Shown here: positions 53,061 through 60,968 of the stretch, piece by piece
Layout: each line of letters begins with the position of its first letter
How positions within the stretch are numbered: position 1 is the stretch's first letter
DNA from: Nocardia huaxiensis
Lineage (GTDB): Bacteria > Actinomycetota > Actinomycetes > Mycobacteriales > Mycobacteriaceae
Direction of reading: 5' to 3'
Length of the DNA stretch: 64,000 nt
Assembly: GCF_013744875.1 (NCBI RefSeq)
Contig: NZ_CP059399.1
Location: forward strand, 7,068,001 to 7,132,000
Position numbers and translations under genes: made by a program
Notes under the pieces: model-generated
The model's input: the letters and a program-made list of their open reading frames with translations, nothing else
What the model was told of the DNA's origin: nothing
Databases searched by the model: none

Positions 53061-54647
53061 TTATCCGAGCAGCGCGTCGACGAAGGCTCCGGGCTCGAAC
53101 GGGGCAAGATCATCCGCACCCTCGCCCAAACCGACCAGTTTCACGGGTACGCCGAGCTCGTGCTGCACCTGGAAAACGATGCCGCCCTTGGCCGTTCCGT
53201 CCAGCTTCGTCAGGGCAACACCGGTGATGTCGACGACCTCCGCGAACACCCGCGCCTGCATCAGACCGTTCTGGCCGACCGTGGCATCGAGCACCAGCAG
53301 GACCTCGTCCACCTCCGCCTTCTTCTCCACCACGCGCTTGACCTTGCCGAGCTCGTCCATCAGACCGGTCTTGGTGTGCAGGCGGCCCGCGGTGTCCACG
53401 AGCACGGCGTCCACGCCACGGTCGATGCCGGCGGCCACCGCGTCGAAGGCGACGGCGGCCGGGTCGGCGCCCTCCTTGCCGCGCACGGTCTCCGCGCCGA
53501 CGCGCTCACCCCAGGTCTGCAGCTGATCGGCGGCGGCGGCGCGGAAGGTGTCGGCCGCGCCGAGCAGCACGCGACGGCCGTCGGCGACCAGCACGCGCGC
53601 GAGTTTGCCTGTGGTGGTGGTCTTTCCGGTGCCGTTCACGCCGACGACCAGCAGCACGGCCGGATGATCGGCGTGCGGCAGGGCCCGGATCGAACGATCC
53701 AGTTCGGGGCGCAGCGCCTCGATGAGCACCTCGCGCAGCACCGCGCGAGCCTCTTCCGCATTGCGGACGCTGCGGGAGGCCATCGCCTCGCGCAGGCGCT
53801 CGACCACGGCCGCGGTGGAGGCGGTGCCGAGATCGGCCATGACGAGGGTGTCCTCGATCTCCTCCCACGAATCCTCGTCGAGATCGCCGCCGCCGAGCAG
53901 GCCCAGCAGGGACTTGCCGACGGCGTTCTGGGAGCGGGACAGGCGACCGCGCAGGCGATTCAGGCGACCGGCGGTGGGCTCGATCTCGGGGACTACGGGT
54001 GCGGAAACCTCGGCGGGAGCCTCGGTTTCGACGGGTGCGGCCACCTCGACGGGAGCCGGAGCGGCAACCTCGCCCGGGGCGGCGGGGACTTCGGCGGGGG
54101 CCACGGCCTCAGCGGGCGCGGCCGGGGCGGAAACCTCAGCGGGCGCGGCCGTTTCCGCCGGAACGGTCTCGGCGGGCGCGGCGGCGGTGTCGGCCTCCGG
54201 CGCGGCGGTGCCGGCCTCGGCTACCGGTGCGGGCTCAGGGCCCTGGACAGGCGGGGGCAGCTGGACGTCGTGAATGCTGCGGCGGCCGGAGTCGCGCGGA
54301 ATGGCCGCGTCGTCGCCGATGTGCGGCTGGCCCTCGTCGTCGGTGCGCTCGAGCACCGGCTCCGGGGCGGGCTCGGTGGCCGCTTCCGCCGCGGGCTTCG
54401 GTTCCGGCTTGGGGGCCGGTTCCGGTGTGGGCTTGGGCAGCGTGGCGGTGCCGCCGCCTTCGCTGAAGTTGAACCCGCTGGATGCGGTGTAGCCGCCCGA
54501 CCGGTCCTTGGTCTCCGGGAGTTCCTTCGTCGCCGGAGGCGGGGTCAGCGAGATGCGGCGGCGTTTGTAGAGGACGAATCCGGAAACGAACGCGACCAGC
54601 AGCACCGCTGCGATCGCGGCAATGAGGATCCAAGCTTGTCCATTCAC
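53061..54647 (-). CDS. ftsY: Signal recognition particle receptor FtsY
   Basis: This 528-aa protein has a short N-terminal transmembrane segment, then about 200 residues of Ala/Pro/Glu-rich linker, and an NG domain with GVNGTGKTTTTGKLA, DTAGRLHTK and TKLDGTAKGG. It is the membrane receptor for the SRP. The N-terminal membrane helix is typical of actinobacterial FtsY. It lies between smc-side accessory genes and amtB. Confidence 0.97.
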   Translation of the reverse strand: MNGQAWILIAAIAAVLLVAFVSGFVLYKRRRISLTPPPATKELPETKDRSGGYTASSGFNFSEGGGTATLPKPTPEPAPKPEPKPAAEAATEPAPEPVLERTDDEGQPHIGDDAAIPRDSGRRSIHDVQLPPPVQGPEPAPVAEAGTAAPEADTAAAPAETVPAETAAPAEVSAPAAPAEAVAPAEVPAAPGEVAAPAPVEVAAPVETEAPAEVSAPVVPEIEPTAGRLNRLRGRLSRSQNAVGKSLLGLLGGGDLDEDSWEEIEDTLVMADLGTASTAAVVERLREAMASRSVRNAEEARAVLREVLIEALRPELDRSIRALPHADHPAVLLVVGVNGTGKTTTTGKLARVLVADGRRVLLGAADTFRAAAADQLQTWGERVGAETVRGKEGADPAAVAFDAVAAGIDRGVDAVLVDTAGRLHTKTGLMDELGKVKRVVEKKAEVDEVLLVLDATVGQNGLMQARVFAEVVDITGVALTKLDGTAKGGIVFQVQHELGVPVKLVGLGEGADDLAPFEPGAFVDALLG

Positions 54648-54832
54648 ACCCTCATCCTGTCAGAGGGTGCCCTGTTGCCCGATTCACGTACCTACCCACG
54701 GGTTGCGGAGGAGTGTCGCTTAGCACATATCGGTGTATATCGGCTATGGACACGCCGATCCGTGTCCGCCGAATCGAAGCAACGACCGACCGGTCTGCCC
54801 AACAACGCACCACAGTGCGGAAGGAGCGGCGA

Positions 54833-55252
54833 ATGCGACACCGAGACAATAGGATCGGCGACGTGACCGATCGAAATGTGCTTGGGGGACCGCTGGAGGA
54901 GTGTGGCACCGATCCTCTCACCGGCTTCTACCGGGACGGCTGCTGCAGCACCGGACCCGAAGATCTGGGCAGCCACACGGTGTGCACAGTCGTGACCGCG
55001 GAGTTCCTGGAGCACCAGAAGTCGATCGGCAACGACCTCATCACCCCGCGTCCGGAGAACAACTTCCCCGGCCTGCAACCCGGCGACCGCTGGTGCGTGG
55101 TGGCCGTGCGCTGGCTGCACGCCCACGAAGACGGCGTGGCCGCCCCCGTGGTGCTGGCCGCCACCCACGAGAACGCCCTCGAGGTGGTCCCGATGGACAC
55201 CTTGCGCAAATACGCCGTCGACGTCCCCGACGACGTGAGCGACCTGCTGTAG
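54833..55252 (+). CDS. DUF2237 family protein
   Basis: This 139-aa protein has the DUF2237 hallmarks: NVLGGPLEECGTDPLTGFYRDGCC, EDLGSHTVCTVVTAEFLEHQKSIGNDLITP and PGLQPGDRWCVVAVRWL. Function is unknown. AAGGAG about 7 nt upstream supports ATG 54833; GTG 54863 is an alternative. It is divergent from ftsY. Confidence 0.85.
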   Translation: MRHRDNRIGDVTDRNVLGGPLEECGTDPLTGFYRDGCCSTGPEDLGSHTVCTVVTAEFLEHQKSIGNDLITPRPENNFPGLQPGDRWCVVAVRWLHAHEDGVAAPVVLAATHENALEVVPMDTLRKYAVDVPDDVSDLL

Positions 55253-55261
55253 CCGAACGCG

Positions 55262-55295
55262 GCAATGCCGCCCGGCGGGAACCGGACGGCATTGC
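55262..55295. terminator. Bidirectional terminator hairpin between DUF2237 and membrane-protein genes
   Basis: GCAATGCCG (55262-55270) pairs perfectly with CGGCATTGC (55287-55295), with more GC pairing inside. It lies between two convergent stops at 55252 and 55306. Confidence 0.7.
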
Positions 55296-55305
55296 GCGCG
55301 AGGGA

Positions 55306-55722
55306 TCAGCGTGCGGCACGCAGCAGAACGAACTGGGCGGCCGACATGACAGCGGTGAAGCCGGCGATCAGGATGATGCCGACGGCGCCGAGCGTGGTGG
55401 GTTCCAGCCACCCCGCCGCCAGTGTGACGAGGCTGTCCACGGTCCAGAAGGCGTTCAGCCCGGCAATGACAGCGGCTGCGCGGCGCGGGATTTCGCGTCG
55501 CGTGGCCACCACGAGGACTCCGGCCGCGTAGACCATGAAGAAGATGCCGGTGGCGAGCAGCACCCAGGTGTCGAGGCCGAGCGGTGAGTCCAGCACGCCG
55601 GCCAGAGCCGTGATCGCCACACCGGAGACCATGGTGGCGATGCCGTCGAATTCATAGGCCAGGCGCAGCGGGGTCATGCCCAGGATGCGGCGGGCGGCGG
55701 GGGTGCTGGTCATGGCGGTCAT
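55306..55722 (-). CDS. Small four-helix membrane protein
   Basis: This 138-aa protein has four predicted helices (MVSGVAITALAGVL, TWVLLATGIFFMVYAAGVLVV, AAAVIAGLNAFWTVDSLVTLAAG and LGAVGIILIAGFTAVMSAAQFV). The N-terminal RRILGMTPLRLAYEFDGIATM precedes the first. I recognise no functional family. The start is 55722 or 55713; the nearest purine-rich site is AAGG. Confidence 0.75.
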   Translation of the reverse strand: MTAMTSTPAARRILGMTPLRLAYEFDGIATMVSGVAITALAGVLDSPLGLDTWVLLATGIFFMVYAAGVLVVATRREIPRRAAAVIAGLNAFWTVDSLVTLAAGWLEPTTLGAVGIILIAGFTAVMSAAQFVLLRAAR

Positions 55723-55845
55723 GGGAATCGGGTCCTTCCGATCGGATTCGGCTTGCTGGTTCGACAGTGGCCGCCATCGCACTGCCGGAACCATCCCAAG
55801 AGCTGCCGAATACTGCCAGCCGCAGGTCAGGGTGCTGCTACCGAA

Positions 55846-57183
55846 TCAAGATGGCAGGGAATCGATTCCGGATCGCAGCTGTGCGGCGATCATGCGCGCT
55901 GCCGCGTTCTGCCAGTTGTGCAGGGTGCGTTCGGGCACCTGGTCGACGAACCAGGCCAGGGCGCGGCGCGAGACCGGATCCAGGTCGGTGCGTTTGGTGC
56001 GCACGCTGTAGGGGCGGATGCCGGCGACGTAATAGAAGTAGACGGAGTTGTAGTGCCGCCACTCCTCGCTGGTGCCGAAGTCCTCGCCGGTGCGCGGTTT
56101 CAGATGGGTGATGCTCTCGCTCAGTAGCGCTTTCAGTTCGGCGGCGCGGTCCAGCGGGCCGGTGGCGTCGCGGCCGGCCAGGCGGGCGTCGATGGCGGGC
56201 AGGTCGATGAGCGGGCTGGACACCAGCTTGCCCAGATCGGCGTAGTGGCTCAGGGCGCGGCGGGTCAGGCGCGCGAACTCGTCCTCGCCCAGGGCCGCCA
56301 GACCGGTCTCGGCCTCCTTGCGCGGCAAAGCCTCGGCGGCGGTGCGCAATTCACTGCGTTCCTGCCGCAACTGCGGCGAGGTGAAGGCCAGCCGGTCCAC
56401 GCTCGCCTGCAACGGCGCATTGAGCACCTGCATGGCGATGGCGGCCGCGACGGCACCGAACAGCAGCGCCAGCAGCGGCGTCCGCTCCCCCGCCAGCACG
56501 ATGGCGACCGCCGCCTGCCCGCCGAACACCGCCGCGGTGAGCGCCGAAACCAGCAGGGAGCGCACCATATCCGCGCGCAGCGCCTCCCCTTCGTCGAAGG
56601 CGTCGAGCACCGCGATGCCGATGCCGAGCAGCACCAGGTCCACGGCCACCGCCGACAGCATGGCGGTGCGCGGCAGCGCATGGAATCCGACCAGAATCAG
56701 CGAGGCACTCAAACCGAACATGAGCGCGCCCACCGTGAGCAGCCCGGCCACCGACCGGTGCGGGCCGACCGCGAAGTCGTAGCGCAGCATGACCGCCAGC
56801 ATGGTCACCAGCAGCGCGGCCACCGCCAGCGCGCCGAGAAAGTAACCGGCGGGCAGGAATCCGGCCGCCGCGGGCATGGCCAGCAGCGCGCACGCCGGCA
56901 CCAGCGCGAGCCGCCACAGCCGGTCGGCGCGTTCGACGAAGCGGTCCGGCAGCAGCCGGATGAACACCCCGGTCCAGGCGAGGGCGGGCAGGCACACCAG
57001 CACCAGGCGAATACCGTCGAACCAGGTGCCGTTCACCGCCACCGCATCGCCGACCACCGCCGCCGCGTACGCGAGCAGTCCGATTCCGGCCCGGCGCAGC
57101 ACGGGCTTTCGCGAATCCCGCGCCATCAGATACAACCCCAGCCACCACGCCACCCCGAAAGCGACCGCAGACACCCACAACAC
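55846..57183 (-). CDS. Polytopic membrane protein, unknown function
   Basis: This 445-aa protein has about nine helices in its first 260 residues and a soluble C-terminal domain (about 290-445) containing EDEFARLTRRALSHYADLGKLV, EEWRHYNSVYFYYVAGIRPYSVRTKR and LDPVSRRALAWFVDQVPERTLHNWQ. No enzyme motif was recognised. GTG 57183 is the first start. The C-terminal half looks like a conserved actinobacterial domain of unknown role. Confidence 0.75.
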   Translation of the reverse strand: MLWVSAVAFGVAWWLGLYLMARDSRKPVLRRAGIGLLAYAAAVVGDAVAVNGTWFDGIRLVLVCLPALAWTGVFIRLLPDRFVERADRLWRLALVPACALLAMPAAAGFLPAGYFLGALAVAALLVTMLAVMLRYDFAVGPHRSVAGLLTVGALMFGLSASLILVGFHALPRTAMLSAVAVDLVLLGIGIAVLDAFDEGEALRADMVRSLLVSALTAAVFGGQAAVAIVLAGERTPLLALLFGAVAAAIAMQVLNAPLQASVDRLAFTSPQLRQERSELRTAAEALPRKEAETGLAALGEDEFARLTRRALSHYADLGKLVSSPLIDLPAIDARLAGRDATGPLDRAAELKALLSESITHLKPRTGEDFGTSEEWRHYNSVYFYYVAGIRPYSVRTKRTDLDPVSRRALAWFVDQVPERTLHNWQNAAARMIAAQLRSGIDSLPS

Positions 57184-57237
57184 GCTGTGAGCCTACTTCG
57201 CGACCGGGCTCCGTTGACGGGCTACCGAAAACCGTTG

Positions 57238-57888
57238 TCAGCGGCCACTACCCGGAATCACCGGCTGCACGCGCAGAATCCCGATCTTGGAGCACACGGT
57301 GCGAGATTGTTCGAGGAACACCGATTCGGTGTTGTCCGGCGGATAGATGCGCAGTCCCGCAGCGGATGTCGGGCCGCAGATCTCGGGCGGGTAGACATCC
57401 ACGCTGGTCACGACGCTCACCGAGGCGGACGCCTGCGCGCCGGGATCCAGTCGCACGGTGGCGGATTCACCCGGATCGCGAGTGGCGGCCGCGCCGATGG
57501 GATCCCCGGCTGGACCGTTGGTGAACGACACCCCGGGATAGCCGGTGATCGTGCAGACCCCGGACCCATTGTTGGTGAACACGATCGGGAAGACGGTGTG
57601 CCCCGCGGCTCCACCGCCCGGCCCCAGCGCGACCGTCAATTGCGATGTCCGGCAGGCGGAAACACCCGCGGGCGTGGTGGACGTGGTGGTCGGCACGGGC
57701 GGCGTGGTCGGCTCGGTCGTCGCCGGGTCGGCCGAGGGCGCGGTCGTCGCCCCCGTCGTACCGCTCGGCTGCGCGGAGGCACTCGTCCCCGGAGTGGACC
57801 CATCACCCCCACACCCGGCGGCGCTTACGACGCACCCCGCACTCACAACCAGCAATCCGACTCGCAGCCACATAGATTGGCGAACCAT
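57238..57888 (-). CDS. DUF4232 lipoprotein
   Basis: This 216-aa protein has a lipobox (VSAAGC) after a signal peptide, a Thr/Pro/Ser-rich linker of about 45 residues, and a C-terminal DUF4232 beta-sandwich (CRTSQLTVALGPGGGAAGH, IVFTNNGSGVCTITGYPGVSF and SVVTSVDVYPPEICGPTSAAGL). Function is unknown; it should be surface-anchored. It lies downstream of the TetR gene on the same strand. Confidence 0.85.
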   Translation of the reverse strand: MVRQSMWLRVGLLVVSAGCVVSAAGCGGDGSTPGTSASAQPSGTTGATTAPSADPATTEPTTPPVPTTTSTTPAGVSACRTSQLTVALGPGGGAAGHTVFPIVFTNNGSGVCTITGYPGVSFTNGPAGDPIGAAATRDPGESATVRLDPGAQASASVSVVTSVDVYPPEICGPTSAAGLRIYPPDNTESVFLEQSRTVCSKIGILRVQPVIPGSGR

Positions 57889-58081
57889 CCGGGATACCTC
57901 CCTGCCAGCACAGCCGATTCAGCGCCCTCCCACAAACGTAGCCCTCTCGCAAGGCAGAATGGCCGACCCGGCGACAACATGTTTCCCCCCGATCCGCTTT
58001 GCCGCACTCCATGATCAACGGGACCGACGGGTGTTCCGTCTCGGCCGTCATCCCGGCGCGGGTGACATCGCGACTCCGAAT

Positions 58082-59038
58082 TCAGTATTGCTGCGGGATC
58101 CGAGTGGAGTCCGGGCGCGGGGTGGCGTGGCGTTGGCGGTGGGCCTTCTGGCGGCAGGCCGGGGAGCAGTAGCGGGGTGGGCGGCCGGTGCCGGTGGGGT
58201 GTACCGGGGAGGCGCAGATCGGGCAGGCGGTGGCTGACGTTTCGTTACGGGGCCGGGTTTCGTTATGGGAGTGTGTGGGGGTTTCGGGTTTCGTTACGGG
58301 GCGGGGGGATGCGGGGCGCATGGCGTCCAGGACCATGGCGGCGGGGCGGGAGATGCCGGGGGTGGTTCCGGGCAGGCGTTGGATGGCAACGCAGCCCGTG
58401 AAAATCGCGAGGACGTCGGGGAGGGTGAGATCGGGGCGGACAGCTCGCTGACGGTGGGCCGCGTCGAGGAGGTCGGCCAGGGCGCGGTGGAAGCGGGTTC
58501 CGGCTTCGCGCATCAGTTCCCGGGGCCAGCCGTCGTTTCCGATCAGGTCGCAGAGGGCCTGGTTGCCGGGGGTGGAGGCCACCACCTCGGTGCAGAAGGC
58601 GAAGAAGGCCGCCCCCGGGTCGGCGGCATCACGGTGGCTGACCGCGATCGCTGTCAGACGGTCCAGGCGCTGCTGCACAACCGCTTCGACGAGTTCGGTT
58701 TTGGTGGGGAAATGGCGATGCACGGTCCCCGCGCCCACGCCGGCGCGCCGGGCGATCTCCGCCAGTGACACACCCGTTCCGTGCTCGGCGAACGCCCGCT
58801 GCGCCGCGGCCAGCACGAGCGCGCGATTGCGCCGTGCGTCCGCGCGCGTACTGGCCCCCGACGGCGCGACCACCCGGACCGGGGGCACAGCCGCAGCGCG
58901 CGAGCTTGGGACGGTGGGTTCAGCGGACACTTCGGGCCAGGCGACGCCGCGTGTTCGTCCAACGGGTGCGGCGGACACCTCGGTTCGCGCGTCCAGGCTG
59001 GTGCGGGCAGCGGGGCCGGGGGGTGGTGCGGCGGTCAT
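58082..59038 (-). CDS. TetR/AcrR regulator with C-terminal zinc-finger-like tail
   Basis: This 318-aa protein has an unusual 60-residue N-terminal extension, then the TetR HTH (about residues 72-115, VSLAEIARRAGVGAGTVHRHFPTK) and a ligand domain. After AAMVLDAMRP an extension contains a repeat-encoded NET linker, followed by Cys272, Cys275, Cys291 and Cys295 in CPIC and RYCSPACRQKAHRQR, a zinc-finger-like motif often seen alone. Such a fusion is not standard for TetR proteins. It is divergent from an NmrA-like gene, which is its probable target. The start is an ATG with TTTCGTTACGGG-related sequence immediately upstream. Confidence 0.85.
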   Translation of the reverse strand: MTAAPPPGPAARTSLDARTEVSAAPVGRTRGVAWPEVSAEPTVPSSRAAAVPPVRVVAPSGASTRADARRNRALVLAAAQRAFAEHGTGVSLAEIARRAGVGAGTVHRHFPTKTELVEAVVQQRLDRLTAIAVSHRDAADPGAAFFAFCTEVVASTPGNQALCDLIGNDGWPRELMREAGTRFHRALADLLDAAHRQRAVRPDLTLPDVLAIFTGCVAIQRLPGTTPGISRPAAMVLDAMRPASPRPVTKPETPTHSHNETRPRNETSATACPICASPVHPTGTGRPPRYCSPACRQKAHRQRHATPRPDSTRIPQQY

Positions 59039-59049
59039 TTCGTTACGGG
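58240..59049. repeat. Four TTTCGTTACGGG repeats, three in the TetR 3' region and one at its start
   Basis: Copies lie at 58240-58251, 58258-58269 (one mismatch) and 58289-58300 inside the 3' coding region, and at 59038-59049 covering the start codon. On the minus strand the unit reads CCCGTAACGAAA. The three 3' copies encode parts of the NET-containing linker. Confidence 0.75.
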
Positions 59050-59141
59050 CTTTCCTTGGGGCGGTGGCCTTTTCGTATCGGCTGCTCGTAGCTTCGGGAT
59101 ACGGGTCGACCGGCCCGAATACTACCTAGGAGATTGAATAC

Positions 59142-60041
59142 ATGTCTGCTCACAGCGATCTCGTGCTGGTGACCGGGGCGACGGGGAAGCAGGGTGGTGC
59201 GACTGCGCGGCGGTTGCTGGCGGCGGGGCGGCCGGTGCGGGCGCTCGTGCGGGATCCGGAGACACCGGCGGCGCGCGAATTGGCCGGGGCGGGAGCCGAA
59301 CTCGTTGTCGGCGATTTCGATGACAGGGACAGTGTGGCGGCGGCGGTTGCCGGAGTTCGAGGCGTGTTCGCGGTGCCGCCGGTGTCGTACGGCCCGGCGG
59401 GCTGGGATGTGGATCGGGAGGCGCGACGGGGTGCGGATCTGGTGACGGCGGCGGAACGCGCGGGGGTGGATCACTTCGTGTTCACCGGTGTCGCGCAGTT
59501 CCACAATCAGACGCGGTTCACCGGTTTCGGCGGGAAGCAGCGGATCGAAGAGGCGGTGGCCGCGAGTTCCATGCGGTGGACGGTATTGCGGCCGGTGCGG
59601 TTCATGGAAAACTATCTGCTGCGTGATTCCCTGCTGGACGGGATCAACGGCGGGGTGCACAGGCATGCCTTTCCGGCGGATCGGCCGATCCAGGTGATCG
59701 CGGTCGACGATATCGCCGATATCGCGTTGACGGTCTTCCAGAATCCGGGCGAATTCCATGGCCGTGCCATCGAATTGGCGGGTGACGCACTGACCATGCC
59801 GGAGGCGGCGGCCGCCATCACCCGAGCGACCGGAATTCCGCTGCGCTACGAATCGGTCACCGAAGCGGAGGCGGACGCGCTGGGCACCGAGGTCGGCAAT
59901 GTGTGGCGGCAGTCCCGCGACGGGGCGGGCTGGAATGCGGATATCGAACTGGTCCGCCATATCCATCCTTGCCTGCGCTCCTTCGAGACGTGGCTCGCCG
60001 AATCCGGTGCGGCGCGGGTGAAGTCGCGCCTGGCGGAGTAG
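59142..60041 (+). CDS. NmrA-like NAD(P)-binding protein (second copy)
   Basis: This 299-aa protein has VTGATGKQGGATARRLLAAGRPVRALVRDPETP at its N-terminus and an NmrA-type remainder (HFVFTGVAQFHNQTRF, VLRPVRFMENYLL). It resembles the paralogue at 15166-16050, but the middle and regulator differ. AGGAGA about 8 nt upstream of ATG 59142 supports the start. It is divergent from the TetR gene and probably repressed by it. The ligand or substrate is unknown. Confidence 0.88.
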   Translation: MSAHSDLVLVTGATGKQGGATARRLLAAGRPVRALVRDPETPAARELAGAGAELVVGDFDDRDSVAAAVAGVRGVFAVPPVSYGPAGWDVDREARRGADLVTAAERAGVDHFVFTGVAQFHNQTRFTGFGGKQRIEEAVAASSMRWTVLRPVRFMENYLLRDSLLDGINGGVHRHAFPADRPIQVIAVDDIADIALTVFQNPGEFHGRAIELAGDALTMPEAAAAITRATGIPLRYESVTEAEADALGTEVGNVWRQSRDGAGWNADIELVRHIHPCLRSFETWLAESGAARVKSRLAE

Positions 60042-60126
60042 GAACGTGCACCACCGCAGGGAGTGCGGGTGCGGCGTCACCGGTCACGTCGGCGTATCGC
60101 ACAGCGCACGCCCCGCGCAGACGCGA

Positions 60127-60160
60127 ACGGACGCCGCAAGCCCGAAGCCGCGGCGTCCGT
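60127..60160. terminator. Bidirectional terminator between NmrA and HAD phosphatase genes
   Basis: ACGGACGCCGC (60127-60137) and GCGGCGTCCGT (60150-60160) are an 11-bp perfect stem with a 12-nt loop between convergent stops at 60041 and 60201. Confidence 0.8.
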
Positions 60161-60200
60161 CGTACGCCCGCACCGGAGTTCCGGTCGCGGGCAAGGGAAT

Positions 60201-60878
60201 TCAGTTCAGCGCGCCGTCGTAGTCGGGCAGCTTGAAGGTGCGTTCGGCGTGCCCGCCGGACAGGTCGGAGGCGCTGTTGCCGATATTCGCGACGATGGTG
60301 TAGCCCTTGCTCTCGATATCGGTGCGCGAGCCGATCTTGCAGGATTCCAGCGCCGCCGAACCGGAGGATCCGGTGGTGAGCCCGCAGCCGTAGAGCCCGT
60401 CGACGGAGTATCCGACGGCGGTGAGGTTGATATTGGTGTAGATGCCCATGGCCGAGGGCCGCCCGGTCACGAAAATGATTGCGGCGCCCTGCTGTTTGGC
60501 CCACTGGGTGAGCTGCAGCACCGGCGCGATGGCGGGCACGATGGGGCTGGCGTTGTAGGTGGTTTCCAGCGAGGTGTTGTCGATGTCGAGCACGATGGCC
60601 GGCTTCCCGCCGCTGGGCAGGCGGGTGCTCAGGTAGGTCTTCGCCTCGTTGACCACGGTGGTGACGTCGGCGATCCACTGGCTGTAGCTGGGCAGGTTGC
60701 CGCCCCCGCCGGACAGCGACGACGACCCGGAGCCGCCCGACCCGGTCCCGCCGGACAGCGACGACGATCCGGTGCCTCCCGACAGCGAGGAGGACCCGGT
60801 GTCGGCGAGGGCGGCGGAGGCCGGAAGGGCAAGAGCGACAGCGGCACCGAGGGCAATACCTGCAAAAGAACGTCTCAT
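60201..60878 (-). CDS. Exported HAD-superfamily acid phosphatase
   Basis: This 225-aa protein has a signal peptide (cleavage near ALA) followed by SSSLSGG-type repeats. A HAD domain with nucleophile Asp98 and Asp100 in VLDIDNTS, the second motif FVTGRP, a lysine in ESKGY and the final acid region in IGNSASDL. This is the class B acid phosphatase/HAD lipoprotein-like layout. It would remove phosphate from organic substrates outside the cell. It lies 90 bp downstream of smc. Confidence 0.85.
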   Translation of the reverse strand: MRRSFAGIALGAAVALALPASAALADTGSSSLSGGTGSSSLSGGTGSGGSGSSSLSGGGGNLPSYSQWIADVTTVVNEAKTYLSTRLPSGGKPAIVLDIDNTSLETTYNASPIVPAIAPVLQLTQWAKQQGAAIIFVTGRPSAMGIYTNINLTAVGYSVDGLYGCGLTTGSSGSAALESCKIGSRTDIESKGYTIVANIGNSASDLSGGHAERTFKLPDYDGALN

Positions 60879-60968
60879 GACTCCCGGACGCTATCTGCAT
60901 CAAGGGTCCGACGTGATCATGTTTCAAATTTCGGCGACCGCAGTCCCACTGATCGGGAACCGCGTGCG

